The notes beneath the pieces were generated by a model. That model worked only from the letters and a program-made list of their open reading frames with translations. It made no database searches and had not been told where the DNA came from. Positions 39,445 through 49,950 of a stretch of 64,000 nt of DNA are shown here, piece after piece. The stretch spans positions 220,542,484 through 220,606,483 of the forward strand of contig CAXKWD010000001.1 of the NCBI GenBank assembly GCA_964059195.1, written 5' to 3'. Numbering within the stretch: the stretch's first letter is position 1; the number at the start of each line of letters is the position of its first letter. Position numbers and translations under genes: made by a program. Source of the stretch: Ectobius pallidus (lineage: Eukaryota; Arthropoda; Insecta; Blattodea; Ectobiidae).

Positions 39445-42015
39445 TGAGATGACAGAAGCTCACTGAGCGAGGGAGGAGAATGAAGAACACAAGCATATGA
39501 CAACAGAGAGTTAAATAATAAGCAAAAGGAAGTACAAGACTATATATATATTTATTAGATATCACAGACAGACACAGGTAAATACACAACAGGACGAGAA
39601 AATACACAATGCTCAGATCAGATAGTTTAAGAGACTTCATAATAACTCGCATAAACAGAATGGTATAGAATACTGATAGCGACCAAATAACCTAAAACTC
39701 ATTATACCTTTTAAGTGCAGAATATATTCTCAGGAAAATAGGTGTTAAGTTCCAAATACACATAATTCTTTAAAGAGTCACTACTGTAAAATTGTTATAA
39801 TCAGAGTACCTTTAAATCTCAACGACATGAGTCGTATGAAAGAAATTTACTAAGTCCGACAGCATATGGAATGCAAAATTCTCAATTAATAATATGCCAA
39901 AATTTAAATACCAAAAGAGTATCAAAAGGGAAAAATCAGAAATATATTGTCCTAAATCTGGCTTGATAAGGTCAGAAAGGCGAGCACGAAAGATTTAATA
40001 TAGCAACTTTCAAGCAGAAGGCATGACTATAAGAAAACTTTCATAACGGAAACATATCGTAATATACACAGAATAAAATCTATTCTCAAGACGTTAAATT
40101 TTAACTTCAATTTGGAAAAGCAACTTGACTGACAATTAATGAGAAATATAATTCAGAAGAAAATTAAGTTAAATTTACCAGAAGGAAAATATCTAAGAAT
40201 GAGCAATATAAAATGTATCACACTCTGTCATAAGCTAGCACTTCAATAAGGAACTATATTGAATTTCAAAATACAAATTATGTTATGACGGGCAAAATAT
40301 GAAAACACTTCGAAACTGCAACTGACACTGGATAGATACCATAAGAAGCCTGCTTAATTTCAGAATAATCTTACCTTCCTAATAGGAGCAAACTCATCTG
40401 CAGCCATACGAATTACCTTTACACTAGGCCAGCATTAAATTTAACTTGGACAACAAATTATATTAGCATGGCAGAATATGAAAGCTTGGTATAAGAAACT
40501 ATATGAAAAAACCTTGCAAAGAATAGGCCAAATTTAACCCTCCAGAATGCAAATATCTTGTACAGTTACAATAAGAAGTCAGCTTAATTTCAGAATAAAT
40601 CCTACTTTCCTTATAGGAACTAACTCAACTGCAGCCATACAAATGACCTTTACACTTGGCCAGCACCAAATTTAACTTTCTTCAATACAAATTATTTTAG
40701 CATGGGCAAAATATGAAAAGATTAGAATAAGAAACTGTATGAAAAATCTTGTAATGACTAGGCCAAATTTAACTTTCCAAAATGCAATTATCTTGTACAA
40801 TTACAATAAGAAGTCAGCTTAATTTCAGAATAAATCCTACTTTCCTTATAGGAGCTAACTCAACTGCAGCCATACAATGACCCTTACACTTGGCCAGCAC
40901 TAAATTTAACTTCCACCATACAAATTATTTTAGCATGGGCAAATATGAAAAGATTAGAATAAGAAACTGTATGAAAAATCTTGTAATGACTAGGCCAAAT
41001 TTTAACTTTCCAAAATGCAATTATCTTGTACAATTACAATAAGAAGTCAGCTTAATTTCAGAATAAATCCTACTTTCCTTATAGGAGCTAACTCAACTGC
41101 AGCCATACAATGACCCTTACACTTGGCCAGCACTAAATTTAACTTCTTCAATACAATAGGCCTGATAAACTATAACAAGAAGAATTTTGTGAATCGGTTT
41201 ATATGGAAAATATTTTATACATGGCAGATTACTTGAACTCTGATACTTTAACTTCAGACGGAAATCACGTGACTCGTGTTCTAGACAAGATGTAACTCTC
41301 AAACTCAAAACCCAGTAAAACAAGATATTAGCAAGATAGAGAAACATGAACAATTAACTAAATCCATAGCATACAATGTCTTCCATAAATAACATTAACT
41401 ATGAGTTTCATTCGTATCAATATAAAACTTGTTGCATTCTAAGCACCGCTAAGTGTACCAATTTTTAATTTATTCATGTGACAACATGGCCGCCTAACGT
41501 TCGTTTTAACACCAGATTTTTACTTGATAATCAGAATGCATACTTCCTAAGTTATGCCCAATAATTGGTTCCATAGTAATTTCAATAAATGGCCTAGGAC
41601 GAAGTCTGAACAACTCCTCTCTTATTACATACAAGGAATGTAATTCCCACATGACATTTACAGGCGATACAAAAATGGCGATCATCATACTAACAAGAAA
41701 CTTAAAGCTTGGTAAAAGAATATAATTAAATAGGTGGCGATTCCAACCCGCATAAAGATAGTAGAAACTTACATTTTGAATTAGAGTTCACGTCCGAATG
41801 CACATACCTCACCGATGAACCCAGCAAGCAAGGGCACAATACGTCAAAGCAACACCACACTACATGGCAATCTCGGTTCTAACTGAGTAACCTCAATGGC
41901 TGACTCGCACAAGACCACGGGCAGAACTCCGCGCATGCGTAGAAAACAACTTCAAGGGAGAGAAAAGGTGAACTAGGCGCGCTCTAACAACGTAACTTAA
42001 CAACAAAATGTCTCA
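39445..42015 (-). repeat. LTR 3 (2571 bp)
   Basis: It ends TGTCTCA and is followed directly by the AAGG target duplication and the rest of the AAGTGCCAG repeat. Confidence 0.8.
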
Positions 42016-42298
42016 AAGGGAAAATGTCTGTCCGTCTGTCCGTGTGTCTGTACGCGCGAAAACTCAAATACGCTTTATCGGATTTTCATGAAACTTGTTA
42101 TACGCATTTATAACGTCCACGGGAAGTATCCTATTGATATTGGACCAAATCGGTTGACGGGTACCGGAGTAAAGCCCAATTTAGTGCCTATTTTACGGTA
42201 ATATATTAGAAAGAATTTATGAAATGCAAATCAGTTCTCATGACAACATTGTTTTACAGTGTTCATATACGGCTTTGGAAGTTGCAACACAGTTAGCT

Positions 42299-42397
42299 TT
42301 TTTTTTTTTTTTTTTTTTTTTTGGCCCCCGGAGTGCCAAGCAATTTCGCCTAAACCTCCGGTCAAACCAAATTTTTGTAACCATATGTGATGTGTGT
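42299..42397 (-). mobile_element. 99-bp poly(A)-tailed retro-insertion
   Basis: A run of about 24 T (an A tail on the - strand) followed by 75 bp, flanked by an exact 14-bp duplication CAACACAGTTAGCT (42285-42298 and 42398-42411). This is the signature of LINE-mediated retroposition. The source sequence (ending CTTGGCACTCCGGGGGCC before the tail) is not recognised; a truncated SINE or a small-RNA copy are options. Confidence 0.75.
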
Positions 42398-42460
42398 CAA
42401 CACAGTTAGCTATGACAAATAACACTACCCACACATTCCTTCACATATGCTTATCAAACT

Positions 42461-42627
42461 ACAGTAATTTTCAAATGGGAAGCGTTTTCCTTCACCGCCA
42501 ATCACGTGTACGAGCTAAAGAAGTACCGCTATCAGGAAGGGTCTTCCTTCCGTCTCGCCGTCTCTGATTGGACCGCGTATCTAAGCAAGGAGAAGAACAA
42601 AACGCTTCCCATTTGAAAAAAGGTGTA
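42461..42627. mobile_element. Small MITE with 21-bp perfect inverted ends
   Basis: Arms at 42468-42488 (TTTTCAAATGGGAAGCG...) and 42599-42619 are exact reverse complements and extend imperfectly to about 42461 and 42627. The interior is 110 bp and moderately GC-rich. Other copies of the host repeat lack it. Confidence 0.75.
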
Positions 42628-42782
42628 GACCTTAGTTCTTCCGTAAGCCCTGCCTCATAAATCGATCTGGAGTATAACTCGGAAATCGATACAAAAATAA
42701 CATATTTTCTGCATATGATAATTGCAATTATCACTGATTAAACAAAAGCATTCTGGCACTTTGTTACGTCAGTTTACCTGAA

Positions 42783-43323
42783 ACAGACTATTGTTATTAA
42801 TGATTGGCTAATAATTTTGAAAGGTTATGTATAAATAAATATATATATATATATATAATAGATTATATATATAGGCCTAAATACGCTTGCCCGGTGATCT
42901 TTTAACGAGCGATTATTTATAATGAACTACGTAATATTTGCGTACAAAATAAGATTTTAGAGAAACTTAATAGATTTTAAGGAGTCTTTGCAAACTGTAG
43001 CTAACTAAAATTATGTCTTTCCTGTCTCTGGTAAGTTTTGTCGACATTTTGACGTGTACGAAGGCTTCATAGCTTGAGGCTTGTAGACTTTACATGTATC
43101 CGGCAATGTTTGCATTATAGCGCCAGAGGAAAGGGAATTATTGTTGATATCACAGAATGAAGGACAGAAATTTCCCTCAGTTTTACAGAATGAACCAACT
43201 TCTGGGCTTATCTAGAGCAGCGATTACGGAAACCGTAAACATGTCATACCGCGAGATATTTTGTTGCCGTTGGGTAAGCTCAGCTAACTGTGTTTCCGTT
43301 ATTGCTTGAGTAAATGCCTATAG
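42783..43323. other. Intergenic, no gene recognised
   Basis: Includes a short (TA)n tract near 42840-42856. Nothing else is supported. Confidence 0.4.
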
Positions 43324-43330
43324 TAATGAT

Positions 43331-44017
43331 TAGGACATTTCTATGATTTTGCATCTTTTTTTATATGAAAGTTAAAAGATTGCTCGAATATATATATATA
43401 AATGTGTATCATGAAATAATTTATTAAATAAGGGCAATTTGCTTTTGCATTTTTTTGTCTTATTTTGCATTTTTCGTCATTTTCAAGAGATATGTCATTT
43501 TTTTGGCAATTTTTAGGTCATTTTCTGCATTTTAAAGTAATTTTCCGAATTTTATATATATATATATATATTGGCATTTTGGGTCATGTTTCAGTGGAGG
43601 TTTCCATCACCGCCAAATGTTCATAGTTAATTTTAATTCACGTTTATTGTAAATACCAAAGCAGTTTATTTTTTATTTCTTTTTAAATGGCACATAATTA
43701 TTTGCTAGTGGCAATTTGATGGGCATGCCTGTTCAGGAAAAAGATCGCTAAGGGGGTCCAAGTAGTATATATTTACTTACTTTTTAGTAATAAAATAAGT
43801 GTTTTACATTGTAAATTCATATATAACGCACTGCCATCCATTAAATTCCTTTAGCAATTTATTACTATAAAAAACTAAATATAAGTAATAATGGAATATT
43901 TATTGGTCATTTTTTTAAGATTTCGTGTCATATTTTCACTATTTTTAGGTAATAAATTCATTTTTTATTTTGCATTTTTTTCTTACTATTTTATGGTCAT
44001 TAAATGCCTTGCCCTAG
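43331..44017. mobile_element. AT-rich non-autonomous element (hAT-like)
   Basis: Left TAGGACATTTCTATGATTTT and right ATGGTCATTAAATGCCTTGC plus CCTAG are inverted, and TAATGAT flanks both sides (43324-43330 and 44018-44024). The interior is full of GTCATTTT and GCATTTTT words. Related pieces: 24240-24785, 61595-61920, 62905-63118. Confidence 0.6.
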
Positions 44018-44029
44018 TAATGATCAAAC

Positions 44030-44350
44030 AAAAACCAGTATTGCAATAATAAAATCTTGCACGAACAGCCCGGATCTTGCTCCCAGTGATTTCCATATTT
44101 TCCTACACGAAGAATATCAGAGAGGCGGAGATGGTTGTCAAACAGTGGTGCAAATCCCAGGCGGCAGAATTCTACGACACAGGTATTCAAAAGTTGGTCC
44201 CACGGTATGAAAAATGTCTCAATCCCGGTAGCGAATACGTTGAAAAATAGCTGAACACTTGCTGTATCTGTTGGAATAAACATTTTTATGCAATTATTTT
44301 TTTCTGTAAACGGCCCCAGGGAAACTTACTTTATGGATGCGCCTCGTAAA
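44030..44350 (+). mobile_element. Mariner relic (transposase C-terminus and 3' end)
   Basis: Broken frames encode DLAPSDFHIF, then QAAEFYDTGIQKLVPRYEKC-like sequence with substitutions, and the end carries GGAAACTTACTTTATGGATG plus CGCCTCGTA. The 5' part is missing. Confidence 0.75.
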
Positions 44351-44589
44351 TACATGTTTTCAGATCCACTGGACCCTAGAAAGCTATTTTCAGAAACATG
44401 TCTGTGTGTCTGTTAACATCATAACTCGAGAACAAGACATAAAACAAAACTAACAATTTTGTAGTTGGGTTAGAATAGAAACAATTGACAATCAATAATT
44501 CCGTGGCCTACCCTACTGTATACACACAGATCCCGAACTCCTGAGTTGGCCTTGTAGCTAAAAGGAGTATCAATACAACTGAATTTAAA

Positions 44590-44605
44590 ATAATAATAAT
44601 AATAA

Positions 44606-44636
<31 letters not shown>

Positions 44637-44670
44637 GAGAAGGAGGAGAAGAAGAAGAAGGAGAAGAAGA
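44590..44670. repeat. (TAA)n/(AAG)n purine microsatellite
   Basis: A short AATAAT run passes into about 20 AAG/GGAG units on the + strand. Confidence 0.9.
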
Positions 44671-45291
44671 GAATGACCATTTTAGAAAAAACCTACAAAA
44701 ATTCAGACCTACAAAATTATTTCAATTTCTTCCTTATTGCATGAGTGATGCTAATTTTTAATAGTGAATCAGCTTATTATCATACGAAAAAAATATAGGG
44801 TTAATGACCTGAGACCTAATTGGCCTAATAAATAACAATAGCAGAACATCAGCTGATGTTCTCCCTAAACTGACACGAGTTCATAGGTTAATGTTTGTGT
44901 GCCAGACTTTTGACATCAAACCAATACGAGCCAGACTCATTCAGGGGGCTGGTACGGACATTCGTTGTCAGGTATGGCTTCCAGTAACTCAAATGAAATG
45001 TTTCCACACTTCATCTCATGTCACCGTGTACCTAGGCCTGAGCGTTGTTCATAGTATGATGCATGTGGTCGGACTTGATTTAAAACCAATAAGAGATCGG
45101 CTCACCCATGCCAACTTTAAGTAAAGAAAAGCACTAGAAGAACCACAAACAATGGAAAGTTTCAAAGCACTCGAGTGTACACAACTTGTGGTATGCAGAT
45201 CAACCTCTGAAAGATTAAATAAATAAAAAAACATTACTCACTACTGAACGAGGTCCTCCAAGTGCAACCCTTATCATTTCACTACATCAGT
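44671..45291. other. Intergenic beyond the 3' end of the CCAP receptor gene
   Basis: Short frames only. No convincing poly(A) signal could be assigned to the - strand gene. Confidence 0.4.
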
Positions 45292-45457
45292 CTAAACAAT
45301 AGTGACGACTGCTGCCACCGCGGCGCCACGAGCGACCTGCTCGATGTGCGGATGTCTTGGCCGGTGCGATTTCCGTCCTCCCGTGTGGTCCCGATGAGTC
45401 TGTGGTCCAGAGCTGGTTGGACAACAGACACCCATCCAGCTAAACGGCGGAACATTT
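45292..45457 (-). CDS. CCAP-R: CCAP receptor, C-terminal tail exon
   Basis: After a GTTTCAG-type acceptor (- strand) the split Arg codon is completed and the frame reads NVPPFSWMGVCCPTSSG, then a basic tail to TAG (45294-45292). PPF.W...CC right after TM7 matches the cytoplasmic tail of insect CCAP receptors and supplies palmitoylation-type cysteines. The last 25 residues (HPHIEQVARGAAVAAVV) are unlike the family. Another frame of the same DNA reads DIRTSSRSLVAPRW, closer to the known Ser/Arg-rich ending, so a frameshift is possible. Confidence 0.65.
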
Positions 45458-46074
45458 CTGAAACACACAAAAGTAAACGATTTAAGTAAAATTTGTGTAA
45501 ATTTGTTTGTATCGCATTTTTCGATTTGCTTTCAATTAGGCAAAATGTTCCTTGAAGTCATCAAAAGGGTCGTATGTGTGAGGAATTTTATTTTTTATTC
45601 CATTTGAAGATGGTGACCGTTTTAAAGGTTCCGTTTCATGTAACGTTCAGCTTCTTCCAACGTTTCTAGCTGAATGGTTCATGCTATAAAAATTTGAAGA
45701 CTACTTGCACTCTCGAGTGTAAAGTTTTCTACAATTTGGTTCCAGTACATTTTTGACGTAACACTAATGAGTAATGACTTACTGGCATTTTGTCAGTTTG
45801 TCTGTATTTTTATTTGCTAACCAGTCACGACCGAACACTATTTCGATTTTCTTCCAATTTGGCCCGAGTTTCCCTTGAATCATTAAAAATACGTATGTGT
45901 AAAAATATTACTTTTTTGATTCCATTTCAATATGTCGGCCGTTTTAACTGACGGATTTTGTTTTTTGGACCTGAGATATTGTTCAGAGAACTACTGGTTA
46001 TATAGGCTATGCTAAAAATGATGAAATAATGACTTAAGGAATACGTGACTGAAGTATGAAGAAATAAAATCAAA

Positions 46075-46597
46075 TAAACTGATGTAACAACGTGCCAGAA
46101 TGCTTTTGTTCAATCAGTGATAATTGCAATTATGATATGCAGAAAATAAATTATTTTTGTTATCGATTTCAGAGTTAAGCTCCAGATCGATTCATTAAGC
46201 AGGGCTTACGGAAGAACAAAGGTCTAGTTTGATAAGAATAGTGAAAGAATATGTGGGTAGCGTTATTTGTCAAAGCTAACTGTATTGCAACTTTCAAAGC
46301 CGTATAAGAACATAGCAAAACAATATGTTGTCATGAGAACTGATTTGCATTTGATAAATTCTTTCTAATGTATTGCCATAAAATAGGCACTAAATTGGGC
46401 ATTACTCCGGTACTGGTGTACCGATTTGGTCCAATATCAATAGGCTTTTTCCCATGGACGTTATAAATGCGTATACCAAGTTTCATGAAAATCCGAAGAA
46501 GCGTATTTGAGTTATCGTGCGTACAGACACGCGGACAGACAGACAGACATTTTCCCGTCACCCACAGAATCTCATAAAGTACCATTCTGGCACTTAA
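46075..46597 (-). repeat. AAGTGCCAG-family repeat, reverse orientation
   Basis: It runs from GATGTAACAACGTGCCAGAA (3' end of the unit) to ACCATTCTGGCACTT (5' end), with the CCATGGACGTTATAAATGCG core and GACAGACAGACAGAC between. It lies in the CCAP receptor intron. The 45458-46074 stretch shows nothing else. Confidence 0.75.
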
Positions 46598-46649
46598 TAA
46601 TTCCCATGCGTAAAATGAGAGCAATGTATTTTGAAGTACTGAGACTTAC

Positions 46650-46830
46650 CTGAGAGTGCGTCCTATGGAAGTTGAGAAGAGGCAGTAGATGACTGGATTG
46701 GCTGCAGAGTTGAGAGGAGCCAGGCTCTGGATGAAGGAAGCCACCGCGATGTTGGTTTGAGTCCTGGGCACGTGGCCATACACCTGGAGCAGGTCGAACA
46801 CAATGTAGGGACTCCAACACAACACAAACA
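46650..46830 (-). CDS. CCAP-R: CCAP receptor, TM6-TM7 exon
   Basis: Encodes [39 protein letters not shown] and [20 protein letters not shown]. These are the CWxPY motif of TM6, the third extracellular loop and NPxxY-like NPVIY of TM7. It is nearly identical to insect CCAP receptors. It is bounded by TTTGTTTCAG and GTAAGT on the - strand, phase 1 to phase 2. Confidence 0.93.
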
Positions 46831-46962
46831 CTGAAACAAAACAAACATAACTTGTGATGCAGTCTTACAACATTTGCAAGGGAACATTACAGTGATCTAA
46901 TCAGTTTCATCCGTTAAATTCTGAGGTTACACGGCCATAAAGATCCCTCGTAATCGAATTAA

Positions 46963-47202
46963 TACGAGGAGCGTCCATAAGGTAAGTTTGTCACACAGTG
47001 GTTCAAATCCTTGGCGGCAGACTTGTACTACACAGGTATTCAAAGGTTGGTTCCACGGTATGACAAATGTTTCAATTCCGGTGGCGAATATGTTGGAAAA
47101 TAGCTGAACACTTGCTGTATCTGTTGGAATATATTCCCATGAAATTGTGTTTTGTTTCTGTAAACGGCCCTAGGGAAACTTACTTTGTGGACGCGCCTCG
47201 TA
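46963..47202 (+). mobile_element. Mariner deletion derivative
   Basis: Inverted ends TACGAGGAGCGTCCATAAGG and CTTTGTGGACGCGCCTCGTA enclose only the transposase tail (frames with WFKSLAADLYYTGIQRLV and RYDKCFNSGGEYVGK-like sequence). It is an internally deleted copy of the relic family at 25005 and 44030. Confidence 0.8.
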
Positions 47203-48300
47203 TCTGACCGCGCCAGGGAAACAATAAGTCGGCAAACACATTTCCGCGTAACAGTAGAAAACAGCTGTCAGTGTGTAAAATGTCGATTTTTAGATTTAAT
47301 ACCGTCTGTTGGTTTCAACACAACAAACATAAAGACAGCATTGTCAACCACAGTATTTCAAGTATGAAAAGAAGACTGAACTTTTGGAAATCCATCATAA
47401 TTCGCAATGGAAATTTAAAATGCTCCCTGAAGTTTTCTTTCGTACTTTTCGTAACAGAAACATTAAGTACGGGCAACAGAAACACTTGCTATGTTGTAAT
47501 AATGTACTTTGGACATTCTGTTATTATGTGACAGACTTTGAGCATGTATTGTGAAACTGATGTTTAGAGCATGGAAAAGTTCCTTATCTTTGAAGATCAG
47601 TTGTCAGAGATTTTACTTTTTGAAAAATAAAGTTTCAAAAACATCAATTTTTGAGCTAGATAAAATAAAATAAATTCTCTTCGTGTTAATTTTAATATTA
47701 TACTAAATGAAGTTCATGCCATGTATTTTAATGTGCATTACTTAGAGCCTGATAATACAAGAGAAGCGTTGAGTTTCCTACCATATATCGCAAAAGACGA
47801 AAATTTACTAACAGCGGAGTCGTTTGTTTGATGAATTACAAGGTATTCTAAAAACTTAAAACTTAGACAATTGTTCAATAAAATAAGTAGAATGCAACTT
47901 GCCTATAATGGTAAATCATGAAATGAGTGTTACATAAACGGGGTCTGGACTTTTGCGTCCCAAAACCATTAAACTAGGACTTTTGCGTCCATAGATCCTC
48001 AGATCCAATGACCCTTTGCATCCCGGGTCTCTCTAGAGCAATGACCAAATTGCGTCCCATGGAATACAGGAAAGATTAGTGATTAGTGATATTAGTGTTG
48101 GTGACAGGTTCTGTTAGGTTATGAACAGTGATGTTAATTTAATAGTCTTCTGAATTCTCCCGTTTCGTAAATATGTCACATTACATCTCCCGCGATTTTT
48201 GTCGTGGTTTGAACCTGTTTACCCAGAATTCTAGGTGTTCTGGTGATGTGACGTCACACCTCTAATGTCCAATCACTAATTTCTTCATCACAGGAAGAGA
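47203..48300. other. Intron sequence without a gene
   Basis: At 47941-48062 the words GGACTTTTGCGTCC (twice) and TTGC(A/G)TCCC (twice) form a short degenerate repeat cluster. The rest is AT-rich and unremarkable. Confidence 0.4.
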
Positions 48301-48305
48301 GAAAT

Positions 48306-48521
48306 ATGGCGGAATTCATGCTACTTTTCGCTAGATCGTATTATAAAAGAAAGACGGGACGCACGAGGGTTGTTTACGTCAAATTGCACCGCACGCACGA
48401 GGGTTGTTTTGATGAAGCGACCACTGGCTTTGGGAGGCAAAAGGGTACTAGTGTCTTAAGGAATATTATAGGCCCGTTATTCTATTATGGAAGAAGGGAT
48501 GGGGACTATTACACGCACTGA
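48306..48521 (+). other. Unassigned 71-codon open frame
   Basis: ATG in a good context (GAAATATGGCG) opens a basic 71-residue frame (MAEFMLLFARSYYKRKTGR...). CGCACGAGGGTTGTTT occurs twice in it. It lies in a receptor intron just before LINE debris. I do not recognise it; an exon of a decayed transposon gene is possible. Confidence 0.25.
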
Positions 48522-48539
48522 AGAAAACAAATATCTAGG

Positions 48540-49050
48540 ACGACAAACAAGATAAAGAAAGTAGTTCAAGAATTAATGCTGGAAAGCTCGCTATTGGAAC
48601 ATTAAATGGATTAGAAAGGAAACAAAAGGAAACAACTTTAACACAATTATCAGAAGCACTATGACATATGGATCAGAAGTATGGACAGTTAAATCCCAAT
48701 AAATAGAAAGATTAATGGCAACTGAGATGGACTTTGGAGGCGGTTTGCAGGGATATTTAGACGAGAAAGAGTCAGAAATGAAATCAGGAAGAAAATGGAT
48801 GTCACAAATTCGATCACTGATTTTGTAGAAGAAAAACAGCTCTTATGGTGTGGACATACAAAAATGATGTCAGAGGAGAGACTATCATGGTGGATTGTGG
48901 AATGGGAACCACCAGGAAGGAAGAAAAGAGGGAAACCCCCGACCACATGGATACAAGGAATTTAGGCATCAATTAGAAAAATAAATATTAAAGATAATTT
49001 ATGGACATATAGACATAAATGGAGAAAGAAAATTAAATTATATGTGTAAT
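48540..49050 (+). mobile_element. Second LINE type, reverse-transcriptase C-terminal remnant
   Basis: With several stops and frame changes the + strand reads YGSEVWTVKS, IERLMATEMDFWRR, RRERVRNEIRKKMDV, EEKQLLWCGHTKMMSEER and RKKRGKPPTTWIQGI. This is the post-RT region of a non-LTR element different from the IFGPKRDE family. Confidence 0.8.
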
Positions 49051-49256
49051 CTTGGGTTACCGAAAAATGTAAATTGAATACACTGTAAAACAGGATGAAT
49101 AAAAATAAAATAAATATATTAATATTACATAACATGTGTAAAACTGATTTCTACAATAAGTATTTTACACGTAAAATACTTGCATAGTTAAGTCTGCCAC
49201 CGCCTAGCCTCTGAAAGAAACACATCATACCTACCGTACTTATGTGGCTGGCAAAG

Positions 49257-49612
49257 AAAACAGAAGTGTTTTGGGAAAGAGGGTGCTAAGGACCTCAGAG
49301 ACTGGGAAAACTGCATAACGACGAGCTTCATGACCTGTACTCTTCACCGGATATAGTAAGGGTAATTAAATCACGGAGGATGAAATGGGGGATTGAGACC
49401 CGATGGGAAAAGACCACTTGGAAGACCCAGACGGAGGTGAGAGGACAATATTAGAATAGATTTAAGGGGAGTAGGATTTGCGAGGGATGGTTGTATGAAG
49501 TTAGCACAGAATAGGGTTGAATGGCGGGCTCAGGTAAGCGCGACAATGAATCTCCTGGTTCCTTAAAATATTTAGCTTTCTTAGGAATTGTGAATTGTCA
49601 TTGAGTAATTTG
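49257..49612 (+). mobile_element. LINE 3' fragment (IFGPKRDE family)
   Basis: Decayed frames encode KLHNDELHDLYSSPDIVRVI and later LAQNRVEWRAQVSATMN-like sequence. It ends TTGTCATTGAGTAA, as the other copies do. It lies 17 bases from the CCAP receptor exon end. Confidence 0.78.
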
Positions 49613-49629
49613 GCTTTGGGTGTACTTAC

Positions 49630-49788
49630 CGAAAACAATAACGAACGTCATTTTGACTGTCTTGACTTTTGCTTTGGGAATGATTCCCCGGGAACTCGCT
49701 CTTCTGCTGTCGTGGTCATCCTGCTGGAGCTGCTGCAGACGTAACATCCGGTGCTTCCTGCTGGACTGCAGACTGCCACCACTACTGT
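49630..49788 (-). CDS. CCAP-R: CCAP receptor, third intracellular loop and start of TM6
   Basis: Encodes SSGGSLQSSRKHRMLRLQQL, QQDDHDSRRASSRGIIPKAK and VKTVKMTFVIVF. The RRASSRGIIPKAKVKTVKMT segment is diagnostic of insect CCAP receptors. It starts with two bases of a split codon after a TTGTTGCAG acceptor, so the missing upstream exon must end in phase 1. It ends in phase 1, matching the next exon. Confidence 0.92.
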
Positions 49789-49876
49789 CTGCAACAAAAC
49801 ATATCAAACGATAATTCTTTCACACTTGCCGTGAGTAGGCTAAGACGGAAAGGTGAAGTCAGACTGTAAAATTCAA

Positions 49877-49950
49877 TGCCATAGCCGGAATTTGAACCAG
49901 GATCTTCGGCTCTCCGTGCCACTGCTCTTACCAACTGAGTTACCATGGCA
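49877..49950 (-). repeat. tRNA-like sequence (tRNA relic or SINE head)
   Basis: On the - strand a 7-bp acceptor stem (GCCATGG/CTATGGC) pairs fully with one G-T. AACTCAGTTGGTAAGAGC is a typical D-arm region and GGTTCAAATTCC a box B. The anticodon loop would read ACGGAGA (GGA, Ser) but has C instead of U at position 33, and both anticodon and T stems have mismatches. It is therefore probably a pseudogene or SINE head. Confidence 0.5.

Larger units (their letters stand above)
30450..42015 (-). mobile_element. Tandem composite LTR retrotransposon (LTR-internal-LTR-internal-LTR), non-autonomous
   Basis: Three copies of a 2571-bp repeat alternate with two internal regions of 1927 and 1926 bp. The whole is flanked by the 4-bp duplication AAGG (30446-30449 and 42016-42019). 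Each repeat starts TGAGATGACA and ends ATGTCTCA (TG...CA, with TGAGA/TCTCA inverted). On the - strand the internal region starts with a candidate primer-binding site (TGGTAGCCATTGC) one base after the LTR and ends with a purine tract (AAGGGGGAGAT) at the next LTR, so the element points to the - strand. No gag or pol frame exists in the internal part, and LTRs are longer than the interior. By eye the copies are almost identical, implying recent formation. Confidence 0.82.
42016..42782 (+). repeat. Right piece of the AAGTGCCAG-family repeat, with two further insertions
   Basis: It carries the (GTCTGTCC) stretch, the core (GATTTTCATGAAACTTG, CGGTTGACGGGTACCGGAG) and the end TTCTGGCACTTTGTTACGTC. 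It is interrupted by a poly(A) retro-insert (42299-42397) and a MITE (42461-42627). Confidence 0.72.

Noticed and set aside
30450..42015. Plain 4.5-kb satellite array
   Set aside because: TG...CA ends, a 4-bp duplication in a known host repeat, exact reuse of a 2571-bp segment at both outer edges, and PBS/PPT candidates fit an LTR retrotransposon better.
48306..48521. Calling the 71-codon frame a real gene
   Set aside because: No recognised domain, internal short duplication, and surrounded by retroelement debris; kept only as an unassigned frame.
49877..49950. Functional tRNA-Ser gene
   Set aside because: Cytosine instead of uracil at position 33 and mismatches in the anticodon and T stems make a working tRNA unlikely.
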